From: Phalacrocorax aristotelis
Lineage: Eukaryota; Chordata; Aves; Suliformes; Phalacrocoracidae
NCBI RefSeq assembly: GCF_949628215.1
Contig: NW_027441211.1
Location: forward strand, 62,001 to 126,000
DNA length: 64,000 bases
Direction: 5' to 3'
Shown: piece by piece, positions 21,821 to 33,812 of the stretch
Layout: each line of letters opens with the position of its first letter
Position numbering within the stretch: the stretch's first letter is position 1
Notes under the pieces: model-generated
What the model was told of the DNA's origin: nothing
Seen by the model: only the letters and a program-made list of their open reading frames with translations
Databases searched by the model: none
Made by a program: the position numbers and the translations under genes

Positions 21821-23380
21821 TTGCTGATTGGGAAAAGGGTGGGCAGCTAAGGGCCAACGGTGGTCCTGTCCTGTGCCTGTAGGAGCTGACTTCTACCAAG
21901 GTCTAAGGTAGTTGGAAGAGACATGGGTAGGTGGATGGGGGTGTGGTGCTGTCTGAGCGTGCAAAGGGCGTCCAGGAGGTTCCCCAGTGGGACATGTGAG
22001 CAGCAAGCGAGGGTGGCTATTGGTTTCCAGTTGACGAGGCAGTTCACTGACCAAGCAGAAGATGTTTCTGTGCAGGCTAGCGCCCTCCTGGCCAAGGCTC
22101 TGGTCTTAGGTTGCGACTCGCAATGTGTCCTTGCCCTTCTGTCGTCCAAGCACTTCTTCCAAAGCCTGGAACTGGAGGGAGTCCCAAAGGAGCTGAAGGG
22201 ACAGGGGCAGCCAGGGCCACTGTGTAAGGGGAGATGTGATCCCTCGTCTAGAATTTGGGACAACGGGGGTGGGTTGAGCATGGTTGTGTAAGAGGGGTAG
22301 GGGAGGGGGATGGACAGGCAGGCATTGCCCTCCCTCATGTGAAGGCAATGGGTAGCATCGGTGGCAAGCCCTGGATACTCTGAGGAGGTCTAGAACATAG
22401 CAGGAAAAGCATCTTTGCCCCCACCGGAGCAGCCTTGTGGTCAAAAGCATGAAGTGTTGCAGAGTCCTCCTGCGTGTGTCACTGTGTCCTGAAGGGAAGT
22501 GGCTGTGGAGCAGACCTGCAGGCAGTTCTCCAGAAACCTCACTCAGCTGCTGTGCGGGCTGTGCCTGGAGAGCCGCCAAGCAGGGATGCTTTTCTCCCTT
22601 CAGGCTGTGGAGGGGGAGGCAGTGGTACCCCAGCAGCTCTGCTCTCAGTCCCTCCTTCCCACTCCCTTGTCCTGCACAGGCAATACTTTGGCCCTGCCGC
22701 TCTGGGCATGCTGCAGGTCGAGTAGGAGGCCCCTCGTGTGCCGTGCTCCTCCCCAACTGTCCTTGCAAAGCCTTGTCAAGCCTGCTTGCTGCAGAGGAGG
22801 GCTGGGGGTCCTGTGGAACTCCCGCCAAGTCTTTGGTCGTGCCTGGTGTGCCGGCAGCCTGGATGGCCAGGGCAGAAGTGGTGGCAAAGACAGGGGCAGG
22901 AAGAAGGACATGTGTGTGGCTTGGCCATCACATGCCTTGGTGCTGGGGTACCTCCACCTTTGCCAGTGGTGTCCAGCAAAGAGTGTTGGGAGGGGAACAG
23001 CCTTCATTCTTAGCCACTGGTAGCCTGCTGCTTCAGGCAGGCAGGGGTGGAGGAGAGAAGGAGGATGGCAAAAGAGGGAGGCAATCTTCTGCTGAGAGCA
23101 CGGCTCAGTCCCAGCGACAGCGTCTAAACCTGCAGAGCCAAGTGCCCTGCCTAGAAAGGCGATCCCTAAATCAGTGTGAGTGAGCACCGTGTGAGGGAGA
23201 GCGACTAATGGTGCTGACCTTTGCATGTGGATGTCCAGGCTGAAGCCTCAGGGTTGTGAGGAGACCTGCTCCATTCTTCAGGAAACACTTTAAAGTGATG
23301 CCCTGGAGGGGAAGGGACTGGCATCAGCTGGCGGGGTGGGAGGCTCTTCATCACCGTCTGCATCGTCGGCCTATGCTGAC
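21821..23380. repeat. Class B spacer, copy 1
   Basis: About 1560 bp of non-coding DNA. A G-rich run at 22265-22309 has several tracts of three to five Gs. Two long overlapping frames on opposite strands (22437-23183 and 22106-22828) have no recognisable domain and are treated as chance. Confidence 0.85.
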
Positions 23381-23407
23381 GTGTCATTTCCCCTGGAATC
23401 ATGTTGG

Positions 23408-23676
23408 CCTCTAATACTGTCACTTGAAAGGAGGCTGTGTGGCTCAATGGGCATGTCATGAACAGGGAAATGAAAAGGCAGCGTTGCAGGGAACAAAAGC
23501 AGTGTCCCCATTTCTCTAATTGTGATGCTTTGCATAAGAGATGAGCTTGTTGGTGAAGACATGACATGCGCAGAGGGTGCCTGTGGGGCCTGGGGCGGTC
23601 TGGGCCAGTATAAAAGCCAGTCCAGCAGTTGGAATCCTCATCATCTTCTCTTGCCTTCTCCTCCTTGCTGAACAAG
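23408..23676 (+). promoter_or_regulatory. Promoter and non-coding exon 1 of gene 7
   Basis: TATAAAA 23609-23615, inferred start A23640, exon 1 23640-23676 (private ATCATC start where other class B copies read ATCGTC), donor GTGAGC. The class B intron is 23677-24007 (331 bp). The proximal element is one base longer than in class A (GTGGGGCC). Confidence 0.85.
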
Positions 23677-24028
23677 GTGAGCTGCAACTACCTTTGCCTC
23701 ACTCTCCTCTTGGTCTTGTTTTTCTCTGATTCTTTAGGGCTCAATCATGGCTTTTCGTTCAGGTTGGTTCTGCTGAGAGCCTTGCTCCTGCTCCCATAGT
23801 CTCTGTCCAACTTGTTGTCCACTGGGCTTTGATGGAAGGAGGTCTTGGAATGTCTTTGCAGGGAAATCTTGTGGACTGGGCTCCTAAGGCTCTCTTCTTT
23901 CCTATGCCGCCTGTCCCTGCTCCCCAGAGCGTGCCTTTTCTCTTGCCGAGCACCCGGTCAGGCTGCACCTCACACGCTGACTGTGCTTTCCCTGCCCTCT
24001 CTCCCAGGTGCACCTCCGTCCCACGGCC

Positions 24029-24325
24029 ATGTCCTGCTACGATCTGTGCCGTCCCTGTGGGCCAACCCCGCTTGCCAACAGCTGCAACGAGCCCTGTGTC
24101 AGGCAGTGCCAGGACTCCCGGGTGGTGATCCAGCCCTCTCCCGTGGTGGTGACCCTGCCCGGACCCATCCTCAGCTCCTTCCCCCAGAACACTGCTGTGG
24201 GATCCACCACCTCCGCTGCCGTTGGCAGCATCCTGAGTGAGGAGGGAGTGCCCATCTCCTCCGGGGGCTTTAACTTCTCCGGCCTTGGTGGCCGCTACTA
24301 CGGCAGAAGGTGCCTGCCCTGCTAA
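24029..24325 (+). CDS. Feather beta-keratin, gene 7 (98 aa)
   Basis: First gene with class B 5' sequence. It carries Gln35, Ala56, Glu71 and Phe83. The Gln-Pro-Ser-Pro and Asn-Thr-Ala-Val spellings match genes 14-16 and the commonest published feather keratins, so this allele type may be nearer the ancestral core than the Glu35 type. Phe83 adds an aromatic to the Gly-rich tail. All eight cysteines are present. Confidence 0.97.
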   Translation: MSCYDLCRPCGPTPLANSCNEPCVRQCQDSRVVIQPSPVVVTLPGPILSSFPQNTAVGSTTSAAVGSILSEEGVPISSGGFNFSGLGGRYYGRRCLPC

Positions 24326-24748
24326 AGGCGGGCCAGACGTCCAGTGAGTGCATCGACCGGGAAGCCCAAAGCCAGGTGCCGCACTGAGGACGGAGCTGCT
24401 GGCCAGGGTTTCCAGAGGGGCTGAGCACCCTCGTGCCCTCCTGCAAAGGAGGGATGGAAGCAAGGGGCCTTGCTGTGCTGCCTGGAAACATGGCCAACTG
24501 ATGTCGTCTTCTCCTCCTGCTTTCTTCTCCGCATCATGAGTCCCTGTTGCCTCCTGCTGTCCTGTGCCATGGGTTCATCCTGAAGCAAGCTGAGAGGGGC
24601 CCAGCTCACCACCCCCTGCCCGTGTGTGTGGGAGGAAGACGCGTGTCCCGTTGCTGTGAAGGGTTGCCTGACTGTCAGCTGCACCTGTAGCAGCCCGGAC
24701 CGGGTCCCTTCCAGCACGCGCTGCTTTGTTTCACTCTTTAGACTAATC

Positions 24749-24754
24749 ATTAAA
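24749..24754 (+). promoter_or_regulatory. Polyadenylation signal of gene 7
   Basis: ATTAAA, AATC variant. Confidence 0.8.
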
Positions 24755-24818
24755 GTTTATGCTGCATTGTAGCTTGACGTCTCCTCGTGTTCCTTCCCTC
24801 GTGGGATGCCCAGCCAAG

Positions 24819-26378
24819 TTGCTGATTGGGAAAAGGGTGGGCAGCTAAGGGCCAACGGTGGTCCTGTCCTGTGCCTGTAGGAGCTGACTTCTACCAAGGT
24901 CTAAGGTAGTTGGAAGAGACATGGGTAGGTGGATGGGGGTGTGGTGCTGTCTGAGCGTGCAAAGGGCGTCCAGGAGGTTCCCCAGTGGGACATGTGAGCA
25001 GCAAGCGAGGGTGGCTATTGGTTTCCAGTTGACGAGGCAGTTCACTGACCAAGCAGAAGATGTTTCTGTGCAGGCTAGCGCCCTCCTGGCCAAGGCTCTG
25101 GTCTTAGGTTGCGACTCGCAATGTGTCCTTGCCCTTCTGTCGTCCAAGCACTTCTTCCAAAGCCTGGAACTGGAGGGAGTCCCAAAGGAGCTGAAGGGAC
25201 AGGGGCAGCCAGGGCCACTGTGTAAGGGGAGATGTGATCCCTCGTCTAGAATTTGGGACAACGGGGGTGGGTTGAGCATGGTTGTGTAAGAGGGGTAGGG
25301 GAGGGGGATGGACAGGCAGGCATTGCCCTCCCTCATGTGAAGGCAATGGGTAGCATCGGTGGCAAGCCCTGGATACTCTGAGGAGGTCTAGAACATAGCA
25401 GGAAAAGCATCTTTGCCCCCACCGGAGCAGCCTTGTGGTCAAAAGCATGAAGTGTTGCAGAGTCCTCCTGCGTGTGTCACTGTGTCCTGAAGGGAAGTGG
25501 CTGTGGAGCAGACCTGCAGGCAGTTCTCCAGAAACCTCACTCAGCTGCTGTGCGGGCTGTGCCTGGAGAGCCGCCAAGCAGGGATGCTTTTCTCCCTTCA
25601 GGCTGTGGAGGGGGAGGCAGTGGTACCCCAGCAGCTCTGCTCTCAGTCCCTCCTTCCCACTCCCTTGTCCTGCACAGGCAATACTTTGGCCCTGCCGCTC
25701 TGGGCATGCTGCAGGTCGAGTAGGAGGCCCCTCGTGTGCCGTGCTCCTCCCCAACTGTCCTTGCAAAGCCTTGTCAAGCCTGCTTGCTGCAGAGGAGGGC
25801 TGGGGGTCCTGTGGAACTCCCGCCAAGTCTTTGGTCGTGCCTGGTGTGCCGGCAGCCTGGATGGCCAGGGCAGAAGTGGTGGCAAAGACAGGGGCAGGAA
25901 GAAGGACATGTGTGTGGCTTGGCCATCACATGCCTTGGTGCTGGGGTACCTCCACCTTTGCCAGTGGTGTCCAGCAAAGAGTGTTGGGAGGGGAACAGCC
26001 TTCATTCTTAGCCACTGGTAGCCTGCTGCTTCAGGCAGGCAGGGGTGGAGGAGAGAAGGAGGATGGCAAAAGAGGGAGGCAATCTTCTGCTGAGAGCACG
26101 GCTCAGTCCCAGCGACAGCGTCTAAACCTGCAGAGCCAAGTGCCCTGCCTAGAAAGGCGATCCCTAAATCAGTGTGAGTGAGCACCGTGTGAGGGAGAGC
26201 GACTAATGGTGCTGACCTTTGCATGTGGATGTCCAGGCTGAAGCCTCAGGGTTGTGAGGAGACCTGCTCCATTCTTCAGGAAACACTTTAAAGTGATGCC
26301 CTGGAGGGGAAGGGACTGGCATCAGCTGGCGGGGTGGGAGGCTCTTCATCACCGTCTGCATCGTCGGCCTATGCTGAC
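24819..26378. repeat. Class B spacer, copy 2
   Basis: About 1560 bp, nearly identical to copy 1, including GGGGTACCTCC near 25946 (later copies read GGGGTGCCTCC). No gene seen. Confidence 0.85.
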
Positions 26379-26405
26379 GTGTCATTTCCCCTGGAATCAT
26401 GTTGG

Positions 26406-26674
26406 CCTCTAATACTGTCACTTGAAAGGAGGCTGTGTGGCTCAATGGGCATGTCATGAACAGGGAAATGAAAAGGCAGCGTTGCAGGGAACAAAAGCAG
26501 TGTCCCCATTTCTCTAATTGTGATGCTTTGCATAAGAGATGAGCTTGTTGGTGAAGACATGACATGCGCAGAGGGTGCCTGTGGGGCCTGGGGCGGTCTG
26601 GGCCAGTATAAAAGCCAGTCCAGCAGTTGGAATCCTCATCGTCTTCTCTTGTCTTCTCCTCCTTGCTGAACAAG
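26406..26674 (+). promoter_or_regulatory. Promoter and non-coding exon 1 of gene 8
   Basis: TATAAAA 26607-26613, inferred start A26638, exon 1 26638-26674 with a private C-to-T change (TTGTCTTCTCC), donor GTGAGC, intron 26675-27005 (331 bp). Confidence 0.85.
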
Positions 26675-27026
26675 GTGAGCTGCAACTACCTTTGCCTCAC
26701 TCTCCTCTTGGTCTTGTTTTTCTCTGATTCTTTAGGGCTCAATCATGGCTTTTCGTTCAGGTTGGTTCTGCTGAGAGCCTTGCTCCTGCTCCCATAGTCT
26801 CTGTCCAACTTGTTGTCCACTGGGCTTTGATGGAAGGAGGTCTTGGAATGTCTTTGCAGGGAAATCTTGTGGACTGGGCTCCTAAGGCTCTCTTCTTTCC
26901 TATGCCGCCTGTCCCTGCTCCCCAGAGCGTGCCTTTTCTCTTGCCGAGCACCCGGTCAGGCTGCACCTCACACGCTGACTGTGCTTTCCCTGCCCTCTCT
27001 CCCAGGTGCACCTCCGTCCCACGGCC

Positions 27027-27323
27027 ATGTCCTGCTACGATCTGTGCCGTCCCTGTGGGCCAACCCCGCTTGCCAACAGCTGCAACGAGCCCTGTGTCAG
27101 GCAGTGCCAGGACTCCCGGGTGGTGATCCAGCCCTCTCCCGTGGTGGTGACCCTGCCCGGACCCATCCTCAGCTCCTTCCCCCAGAACACTGCTGTGGGA
27201 TCCACCACCTCCGCTGCCGTTGGCAGCATCCTGAGTGAGGAGGGAGTGCCCATCTCCTCCGGGGGCTTTAACATCTCCGGCCTTGGTGGCCGCTACTACG
27301 GCAGAAGGTGCCTGCCCTGCTAA
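27027..27323 (+). CDS. Feather beta-keratin, gene 8 (98 aa)
   Basis: Gln35, Ala56, Glu71, Ile83; differs from gene 7 at residue 83 only. The 3' UTR combines CATGCG with AACC, a combination not seen in any other copy, so gene 8 is mosaic downstream of the stop. Frame and cysteines intact. Confidence 0.97.
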   Translation: MSCYDLCRPCGPTPLANSCNEPCVRQCQDSRVVIQPSPVVVTLPGPILSSFPQNTAVGSTTSAAVGSILSEEGVPISSGGFNISGLGGRYYGRRCLPC

Positions 27324-27746
27324 AGGCGGGCCAGACGTCCAGTGAGTGCATCGACCGGGAAGCCCAAAGCCAGGTGCCGCACTGAGGACGGAGCTGCTGG
27401 CCAGGGTTTCCAGAGGGGCTGAGCACCCTCGTGCCCTCCTGCAAAGGAGGGATGGAAGCAAGGGGCCTTGCTGTGCTGCCTGGAAACATGGCCAACTGAT
27501 GTCGTCTTCTCCTCCTGCTTTCTTCTCCGCATCATGAGTCCCTGTTGCCTCCTGCTGTCCTGTGCCATGGGTTCATCCTGAAGCAAGCTGAGAGGGGCCC
27601 AGCTCACCACCCCCTGCCCGTGTGTGTGGGAGGAAGACGCGTGTCCCGTTGCTGTGAAGGGTTGCCTGACTGTCAGCTGCACCTGTAGCAGCCCGGACCG
27701 GGTCCCTTCCAGCATGCGCTGCTTTGTTTCACTCTTTAGACTAACC

Positions 27747-27752
27747 ATTAAA
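27747..27752 (+). promoter_or_regulatory. Polyadenylation signal of gene 8
   Basis: ATTAAA, AACC variant. Confidence 0.8.
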
Positions 27753-27816
27753 GTTTATGCTGCATTGTAGCTTGACGTCTCCTCGTGTTCCTTCCCTCGT
27801 GGGATGCCCAGCCAAG

Positions 27817-29376
27817 TTGCTGATTGGGAAAAGGGTGGGCAGCTAAGGGCCAACGGTGGTCCTGTCCTGTGCCTGTAGGAGCTGACTTCTACCAAGGTCT
27901 AAGGTAGTTGGAAGAGACATGGGTAGGTGGATGGGGGTGTGGTGCTGTCTGAGCGTGCAAAGGGCGTCCAGGAGGTTCCCCAGTGGGACATGTGAGCAGC
28001 AAGCGAGGGTGGCTATTGGTTTCCAGTTGACGAGGCAGTTCACTGACCAAGCAGAAGATGTTTCTGTGCAGGCTAGCGCCCTCCTGGCCAAGGCTCTGGT
28101 CTTAGGTTGCGACTCGCAATGTGTCCTTGCCCTTCTGTCGTCCAAGCACTTCTTCCAAAGCCTGGAACTGGAGGGAGTCCCAAAGGAGCTGAAGGGACAG
28201 GGGCAGCCAGGGCCACTGTGTAAGGGGAGATGTGATCCCTCGTCTAGAATTTGGGACAACGGGGGTGGGTTGAGCATGGTTGTGTAAGAGGGGTAGGGGA
28301 GGGGGATGGACAGGCAGGCATTGCCCTCCCTCATGTGAAGGCAATGGGTAGCATCGGTGGCAAGCCCTGGATACTCTGAGGAGGTCTAGAACATAGCAGG
28401 AAAAGCATCTTTGCCCCCACCGGAGCAGCCTTGTGGTCAAAAGCATGAAGTGTTGCAGAGTCCTCCTGCGTGTGTCACTGTGTCCTGAAGGGAAGTGGCT
28501 GTGGAGCAGACCTGCAGGCAGTTCTCCAGAAACCTCACTCAGCTGCTGTGCGGGCTGTGCCTGGAGAGCCGCCAAGCAGGGATGCTTTTCTCCCTTCAGG
28601 CTGTGGAGGGGGAGGCAGTGGTACCCCAGCAGCTCTGCTCTCAGTCCCTCCTTCCCACTCCCTTGTCCTGCACAGGCAATACTTTGGCCCTGCCGCTCTG
28701 GGCATGCTGCAGGTCGAGTAGGAGGCCCCTCGTGTGCCGTGCTCCTCCCCAACTGTCCTTGCAAAGCCTTGTCAAGCCTGCTTGCTGCAGAGGAGGGCTG
28801 GGGGTCCTGTGGAACTCCCGCCAAGTCTTTGGTCATGCCTGGTGTGCCGGCAGCCTGGATGGCCAGGGCAGAAGTGGTGGCAAAGACAGGGGCAGGAAGA
28901 AGGACATGTGTGTGGCTTGGCCATCACATGCCTTGGTGCTGGGGTGCCTCCACCTTTGCCAGTGGTGTCCAGCAAAGAGTGTTGGGAGGGGAACAGCCTT
29001 CATTCTTAGCCACTGGTAGCCTGCTGCTTCAGGCAGGCAGGGGTGGAGGAGAGAAGGAGGATGGCAAAAGAGGGAGGCAATCTTCTGCTGAGAGCACGGC
29101 TCAGTCCCAGCGACAGCGTCTAAACCTGCAGAGCCAAGTGCCCTGCCTAGAAAGGCGATCCCTAAATCAGTGTGAGTGAGCACCGTGTGAGGGAGAGCGA
29201 CTAATGGTGCTGACCTTTGCATGTGGATGTCCAGGCTGAAGCCTCAGGGTTGTGAGGAGACCTGCTCCATTCTTCAGGAAACACTTTAAAGTGATGCCCT
29301 GGAGGGGAAGGGACTGGCATCAGCTGGCGGGGTGGGAGGCTCTTCATCACCGTCTGCATCGTCGGCCTATGCTGAC
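27817..29376. repeat. Class B spacer, copy 3
   Basis: About 1560 bp. Private base change TTGGTCATGCC near 28835; from here on copies read GGGGTGCCTCC. No gene seen. Confidence 0.85.
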
Positions 29377-29403
29377 GTGTCATTTCCCCTGGAATCATGT
29401 TGG

Positions 29404-29672
29404 CCTCTAATACTGTCACTTGAAAGGAGGCTGTGTGGCTCAATGGGCATGTCATGAACAGGGAAATGAAAAGGCAGCGTTGCAGGGAACAAAAGCAGTG
29501 TCCCCATTTCTCTAATTGTGATGCTTTGCATAAGAGATGAGCTTGTTGGTGAAGACATGACATGCGCAGAGGGTGCCTGTGGGGCCTGGGGCGGTCTGGG
29601 CCAGTATAAAAGCCAGTCCAGCAGTTGGAATCCTCATCGTCTTCTCTTGCCTTCTCCTCCTTGCTGAACAAG
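29404..29672 (+). promoter_or_regulatory. Promoter and non-coding exon 1 of gene 9
   Basis: TATAAAA 29605-29611, inferred start A29636, exon 1 29636-29672, donor GTGAGC, intron 29673-30003 (331 bp). The intron reads CCTGTTCCC like genes 10-12; genes 7 and 8 read CCTGCTCCC. Confidence 0.85.
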
Positions 29673-30024
29673 GTGAGCTGCAACTACCTTTGCCTCACTC
29701 TCCTCTTGGTCTTGTTTTTCTCTGATTCTTTAGGGCTCAATCATGGCTTTTCGTTCAGGTTGGTTCTGCTGAGAGCCTTGCTCCTGTTCCCATAGTCTCT
29801 GTCCAACTTGTTGTCCACTGGGCTTTGATGGAAGGAGGTCTTGGAATGTCTTTGCAGGGAAATCTTGTGGACTGGGCTCCTAAGGCTCTCTTCTTTCCTA
29901 TGCCGCCTGTCCCTGCTCCCCAGAGCGTGCCTTTTCTCTTGCCGAGCACCCGGTCAGGCTGCACCTCACACGCTGACTGTGCTTTCCCTGCCCTCTCTCC
30001 CAGGTGCACCTCCGTCCCACGGCC

Positions 30025-30321
30025 ATGTCCTGCTACGATCTGTGCCGTCCCTGTGGGCCAACCCCGCTTGCCAACAGCTGCAACGAGCCCTGTGTCAGGC
30101 AGTGCCAGGACTCCCGGGTGGTGATCCAGCCCTCTCCCGTGGTGGTGACCCTGCCCGGACCCATCCTCAGCTCCTTCCCCCAGAACACTGCTGTGGGATC
30201 CACCACCTCCGCTGCCGTTGGCAGCATCCTGAGTGAGGAGGGAGTGCCCATCTCCTCCGGGGGCTTTAACTTCTCCGGCCTTGGTGGCCGCTACTACGGC
30301 AGAAGGTGCCTGCCCTGCTAA
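30025..30321 (+). CDS. Feather beta-keratin, gene 9 (98 aa)
   Basis: Gln35, Ala56, Glu71, Phe83, the same protein as genes 7 and 10. The 3' UTR has a T at 30494 (CAATTGATG) found elsewhere only in gene 10, and the spacer that follows has an A at 30964 found elsewhere only after gene 10, so units 9 and 10 are a very recent duplicate pair. Coding region intact. Confidence 0.97.
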   Translation: MSCYDLCRPCGPTPLANSCNEPCVRQCQDSRVVIQPSPVVVTLPGPILSSFPQNTAVGSTTSAAVGSILSEEGVPISSGGFNFSGLGGRYYGRRCLPC

Positions 30322-30744
30322 AGGCGGGCCAGACGTCCAGTGAGTGCATCGACCGGGAAGCCCAAAGCCAGGTGCCGCACTGAGGACGGAGCTGCTGGCC
30401 AGGGTTTCCAGAGGGGCTGAGCACCCTCGTGCCCTCCTGCAAAGGAGGGATGGAAGCAAGGGGCCTTGCTGTGCTGCCTGGAAACATGGCCAATTGATGT
30501 CGTCTTCTCCTCCTGCTTTCTTCTCCGCATCATGAGTCCCTGTTGCCTCCTGCTGTCCTGTGCCATGGGTTCATCCTGAAGCAAGCTGAGAGGGGCCCAG
30601 CTCACCACCCCCTGCCCGTGTGTGTGGGAGGAAGACGCGTGTCCCGTTGCTGTGAAGGGTTGCCTGACTGTCAGCTGCACCTGTAGCAGCCCGGACCGGG
30701 TCCCTTCCAGCACGCGCTGCTTTGTTTCACTCTTTAGACTAACC

Positions 30745-30750
30745 ATTAAA
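30745..30750 (+). promoter_or_regulatory. Polyadenylation signal of gene 9
   Basis: ATTAAA, AACC variant. Confidence 0.8.
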
Positions 30751-30814
30751 GTTTATGCTGCATTGTAGCTTGACGTCTCCTCGTGTTCCTTCCCTCGTGG
30801 GATGCCCAGCCAAG

Positions 30815-32374
30815 TTGCTGATTGGGAAAAGGGTGGGCAGCTAAGGGCCAACGGTGGTCCTGTCCTGTGCCTGTAGGAGCTGACTTCTACCAAGGTCTAA
30901 GGTAGTTGGAAGAGACATGGGTAGGTGGATGGGGGTGTGGTGCTGTCTGAGCGTGCAAAGGGCATCCAGGAGGTTCCCCAGTGGGACATGTGAGCAGCAA
31001 GCGAGGGTGGCTATTGGTTTCCAGTTGACGAGGCAGTTCACTGACCAAGCAGAAGATGTTTCTGTGCAGGCTAGCGCCCTCCTGGCCAAGGCTCTGGTCT
31101 TAGGTTGCGACTCGCAATGTGTCCTTGCCCTTCTGTCGTCCAAGCACTTCTTCCAAAGCCTGGAACTGGAGGGAGTCCCAAAGGAGCTGAAGGGACAGGG
31201 GCAGCCAGGGCCACTGTGTAAGGGGAGATGTGATCCCTCGTCTAGAATTTGGGACAACGGGGGTGGGTTGAGCATGGTTGTGTAAGAGGGGTAGGGGAGG
31301 GGGATGGACAGGCAGGCATTGCCCTCCCTCATGTGAAGGCAATGGGTAGCATCGGTGGCAAGCCCTGGATACTCTGAGGAGGTCTAGAACATAGCAGGAA
31401 AAGCATCTTTGCCCCCACCGGAGCAGCCTTGTGGTCAAAAGCATGAAGTGTTGCAGAGTCCTCCTGCGTGTGTCACTGTGTCCTGAAGGGAAGTGGCTGT
31501 GGAGCAGACCTGCAGGCAGTTCTCCAGAAACCTCACTCAGCTGCTGTGCGGGCTGTGCCTGGAGAGCCGCCAAGCAGGGATGCTTTTCTCCCTTCAGGCT
31601 GTGGAGGGGGAGGCAGTGGTACCCCAGCAGCTCTGCTCTCAGTCCCTCCTTCCCACTCCCTTGTCCTGCACAGGCAATACTTTGGCCCTGCCGCTCTGGG
31701 CATGCTGCAGGTCGAGTAGGAGGCCCCTCGTGTGCCGTGCTCCTCCCCAACTGTCCTTGCAAAGCCTTGTCAAGCCTGCTTGCTGCAGAGGAGGGCTGGG
31801 GGTCCTGTGGAACTCCCGCCAAGTCTTTGGTCGTGCCTGGTGTGCCGGCAGCCTGGATGGCCAGGGCAGAAGTGGTGGCAAAGACAGGGGCAGGAAGAAG
31901 GACATGTGTGTGGCTTGGCCATCACATGCCTTGGTGCTGGGGTGCCTCCACCTTTGCCAGTGGTGTCCAGCAAAGAGTGTTGGGAGGGGAACAGCCTTCA
32001 TTCTTAGCCACTGGTAGCCTGCTGCTTCAGGCAGGCAGGGGTGGAGGAGAGAAGGAGGATGGCAAAAGAGGGAGGCAATCTTCTGCTGAGAGCACGGCTC
32101 AGTCCCAGCGACAGCGTCTAAACCTGCAGAGCCAAGTGCCCTGCCTAGAAAGGCGATCCCTAAATCAGTGTGAGTGAGCACCGTGTGAGGGAGAGCGACT
32201 AATGGTGCTGACCTTTGCATGTGGATGTCCAGGCTGAAGCCTCAGGGTTGTGAGGAGACCTGCTCCATTCTTCAGGAAACACTTTAAAGTGATGCCCTGG
32301 AGGGGAAGGGACTGGCATCAGCTGGCGGGGTGGGAGGCTCTTCATCACCGTCTGCATCGTCGGCCTATGCTGAC
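30815..32374. repeat. Class B spacer, copy 4
   Basis: About 1560 bp, with the GGCATCCAGG variant at 30962-30971 shared only with copy 5. No gene seen. Confidence 0.85.
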
Positions 32375-32401
32375 GTGTCATTTCCCCTGGAATCATGTTG
32401 G

Positions 32402-32670
32402 CCTCTAATACTGTCACTTGAAAGGAGGCTGTGTGGCTCAATGGGCATGTCATGAACAGGGAAATGAAAAGGCAGCGTTGCAGGGAACAAAAGCAGTGTC
32501 CCCATTTCTCTAATTGTGATGCTTTGCATAAGAGATGAGCTTGTTGGTGAAGACATGACATGCGCAGAGGGTGCCTGTGGGGCCTGGGGCGGTCTGGGCC
32601 AGTATAAAAGCCAGTCCAGCAGTTGGAATCCTCATCGTCTTCTCTTGCCTTCTCCTCCTTGCTGAACAAG
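32402..32670 (+). promoter_or_regulatory. Promoter and non-coding exon 1 of gene 10
   Basis: TATAAAA 32603-32609, inferred start A32634, exon 1 32634-32670, donor GTGAGC, intron 32671-33001 (331 bp). I saw no difference from gene 9. Confidence 0.85.
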
Positions 32671-33022
32671 GTGAGCTGCAACTACCTTTGCCTCACTCTC
32701 CTCTTGGTCTTGTTTTTCTCTGATTCTTTAGGGCTCAATCATGGCTTTTCGTTCAGGTTGGTTCTGCTGAGAGCCTTGCTCCTGTTCCCATAGTCTCTGT
32801 CCAACTTGTTGTCCACTGGGCTTTGATGGAAGGAGGTCTTGGAATGTCTTTGCAGGGAAATCTTGTGGACTGGGCTCCTAAGGCTCTCTTCTTTCCTATG
32901 CCGCCTGTCCCTGCTCCCCAGAGCGTGCCTTTTCTCTTGCCGAGCACCCGGTCAGGCTGCACCTCACACGCTGACTGTGCTTTCCCTGCCCTCTCTCCCA
33001 GGTGCACCTCCGTCCCACGGCC

Positions 33023-33319
33023 ATGTCCTGCTACGATCTGTGCCGTCCCTGTGGGCCAACCCCGCTTGCCAACAGCTGCAACGAGCCCTGTGTCAGGCAG
33101 TGCCAGGACTCCCGGGTGGTGATCCAGCCCTCTCCCGTGGTGGTGACCCTGCCCGGACCCATCCTCAGCTCCTTCCCCCAGAACACTGCTGTGGGATCCA
33201 CCACCTCCGCTGCCGTTGGCAGCATCCTGAGTGAGGAGGGAGTGCCCATCTCCTCCGGGGGCTTTAACTTCTCCGGCCTTGGTGGCCGCTACTACGGCAG
33301 AAGGTGCCTGCCCTGCTAA
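33023..33319 (+). CDS. Feather beta-keratin, gene 10 (98 aa)
   Basis: Identical protein and, as far as I can read, identical coding sequence to gene 9 (Gln35, Ala56, Glu71, Phe83). Shares the CAATTGATG marker (T33492) in the 3' UTR, exactly one 2998-bp period away. Complete open frame with all family cysteines. Confidence 0.97.
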   Translation: MSCYDLCRPCGPTPLANSCNEPCVRQCQDSRVVIQPSPVVVTLPGPILSSFPQNTAVGSTTSAAVGSILSEEGVPISSGGFNFSGLGGRYYGRRCLPC

Positions 33320-33742
33320 AGGCGGGCCAGACGTCCAGTGAGTGCATCGACCGGGAAGCCCAAAGCCAGGTGCCGCACTGAGGACGGAGCTGCTGGCCAG
33401 GGTTTCCAGAGGGGCTGAGCACCCTCGTGCCCTCCTGCAAAGGAGGGATGGAAGCAAGGGGCCTTGCTGTGCTGCCTGGAAACATGGCCAATTGATGTCG
33501 TCTTCTCCTCCTGCTTTCTTCTCCGCATCATGAGTCCCTGTTGCCTCCTGCTGTCCTGTGCCATGGGTTCATCCTGAAGCAAGCTGAGAGGGGCCCAGCT
33601 CACCACCCCCTGCCCGTGTGTGTGGGAGGAAGACGCGTGTCCCGTTGCTGTGAAGGGTTGCCTGACTGTCAGCTGCACCTGTAGCAGCCCGGACCGGGTC
33701 CCTTCCAGCACGCGCTGCTTTGTTTCACTCTTTAGACTAACC

Positions 33743-33748
33743 ATTAAA
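33743..33748 (+). promoter_or_regulatory. Polyadenylation signal of gene 10
   Basis: ATTAAA, AACC variant. Confidence 0.8.
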
Positions 33749-33812
33749 GTTTATGCTGCATTGTAGCTTGACGTCTCCTCGTGTTCCTTCCCTCGTGGGA
33801 TGCCCAGCCAAG

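Noticed and set aside
22437-23183. 248-codon frame in class B spacers, present in all six copies
   Set aside because: Overlaps a 240-codon frame on the other strand, has no domain or sensible composition, and is repeated only because the whole spacer is duplicated.
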